Assembly: GCA_013398955.1 (NCBI GenBank)
Contig: VWPU01013484.1
Coordinates: 124,001-188,000, forward strand
Source of the DNA: Callaeas wilsoni
Lineage: Eukaryota; Chordata; Aves; Passeriformes; Callaeidae
Direction of reading: 5' to 3'
Length of the DNA stretch: 64,000 nucleotides
In this document: positions 63,066 to 64,000 of the stretch, one piece after another
Layout: every line of letters begins with the position of its first letter
Position numbering within the stretch: the stretch's first letter is position 1
Position numbers and translations under genes: made by a program
The notes under the pieces: model-generated
The model's database searches: none
Told to the model about the DNA's origin: nothing
What the model saw: the letters and a program-made list of their open reading frames with translations, nothing else

Positions 63066-64000
63066 ATGTTTTCTTAAACATTCATATTTATTACTTCCAT
63101 ACACCGGTCCTTGAGACATTAGTTTATAGTTTGATATTATGGTGAGTAGGAATTTGTATTATTGTCATGCTGACCTGAGATCAGAACAGTTCAGGATGCA
63201 GTGTGGGTAAAGAAGAGTTTGCAGGGTCAGAAAGTTCTGCTTAATACACTAAAGAATTTTCACATTAGAGAGTTTTGTGGAATTCCAAATAGTTCCAGCG
63301 TACAGTAAAGATGAATCAAATGCAAAGTTAGGCCTTTGCCCTGCCATGGAATTTATGTGGTCTAGTCTTACCTGACAGAATGCCATGATTAATCATACAG
63401 CACTCTAACGCGAGGTCCTACAAAAAGTGTATGGAATCAGAATTTGCACTTCATGGACATCCTGAGCTGCAGATCATCTGTTGATCTATTAGCCTATAAT
63501 GTTTTTTTTTCTTCTAGTAAGGTAATTAACTTGATGTCCAAGTTCTGATAGGTAAGATGGCAAGACGGTTTTCAGCTTAACTACTTGCTCTGTAAAAAAC
63601 TGCCTCCTTTCTTTGTACCTACTCTCCTAATGGTTTCATTTAATGTCCCTGACACTGCATTCAAAGCAGCAATAGATCAATATTTATACGTTGCGCATTA
63701 ATTTAGAGACCTGTACCTTGTTTCCATTTTTTCTTAAGAATCCGGAGATAGGATTCTTTGGGAGTAGTTCCGTGCCTTATGGCAAACCTTGCCGTTCCTT
63801 GTACTTCCATGTACATCCTTTAAAGATGAAGGGTAAGGGGACTGAAAATGTCCACATTGTTCCCATGTGGTACTCCCTGGATCTAGCACAGTGTTTACTG
63901 TTTGGATTGCTACTGACTGCTGAGTCAGTGTTCTTGCAGAGCTAGCTGCAATAATACAAAACGCCCAGTAGTTACTGCAAAGCCCATAATTTACTTTAAC
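63066..64000. other. downstream flank, no gene recognised
   Basis: This AT-rich flank has no coding similarity, RNA gene or mobile element that I can name. A minus-strand AATAAA (read as TTTATT at 63087-63092) lies just past the inferred CRIM1 end. In human the next gene, FEZ2, is convergent with CRIM1, but no FEZ2 sequence is visible here. Confidence 0.6.

Noticed and set aside
1..64000. A prokaryotic-type operon, defence system or other new gene system
   Set aside because: The spaced phase-matched exons, consensus splice sites, CR1 elements and a single CRIM1 frame explain the coding content. No unexplained conserved coding sequence remained.

Overview
The window is vertebrate nuclear DNA: AT-rich, with small exons lost in long introns. 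It carries the 3' two-thirds of one gene on the + strand, CRIM1 (cysteine-rich motor neuron 1, or cysteine-rich transmembrane BMP regulator 1). Twelve coding exons between 6462 and 60272 splice into one open frame of about 706 residues plus a stop. The signal peptide, IGFBP-like domain and promoter lie upstream of the window. Assuming no net length change against human CRIM1 (1,036 residues as I recall), the first residue here is near position 331 and the exons correspond to exons 6-17 of the 17-exon human gene. Degraded CR1 LINEs in the avian style, a solo-LTR candidate with avian ERV features, and high protein identity to mammalian CRIM1 point to a bird, or at least a sauropsid. I cannot name the species.

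Layout: 1-6461 is the end of an upstream intron. Two exons encode von Willebrand factor C (VWC) domains 1 and 2 (6462-6644, 10205-10402). After a 16.4 kb intron with CR1 fragments and the LTR come three exons for the four antistasin-like repeats (26809-26937, 38595-38751, 41389-41510). Four further single-exon VWC domains follow (45569-45778, 50130-50345, 52094-52315, 56770-56964). The gene ends with a juxtamembrane stalk exon (57956-58078), a transmembrane exon (59493-59680) and a terminal exon for the cytoplasmic tail (60096-60272). The 3' UTR of about 2.8 kb is rich in simple repeats and ends near an AATAAA at 63039. The last 0.9 kb looks intergenic.

Function from family knowledge: CRIM1 is a type I membrane protein whose VWC (chordin-like) repeats bind BMPs. 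It affects BMP processing and delivery to the cell surface in motor neuron, kidney, eye and vascular development. Each VWC exon is a symmetric phase 1-1 module with ten cysteines; the antistasin block uses phases 1-2 and 2-1.

I found no undescribed biological system. The points most worth checking are an RGD tripeptide in the stalk that I do not recall in human CRIM1, a very weak 5' splice site just after the transmembrane exon whose read-through would replace the signalling tail, the CpG-rich solo LTR, an alternating CG/TG/TA tract, a perfect hairpin, and several intronic blocks that may be conserved regulatory elements.
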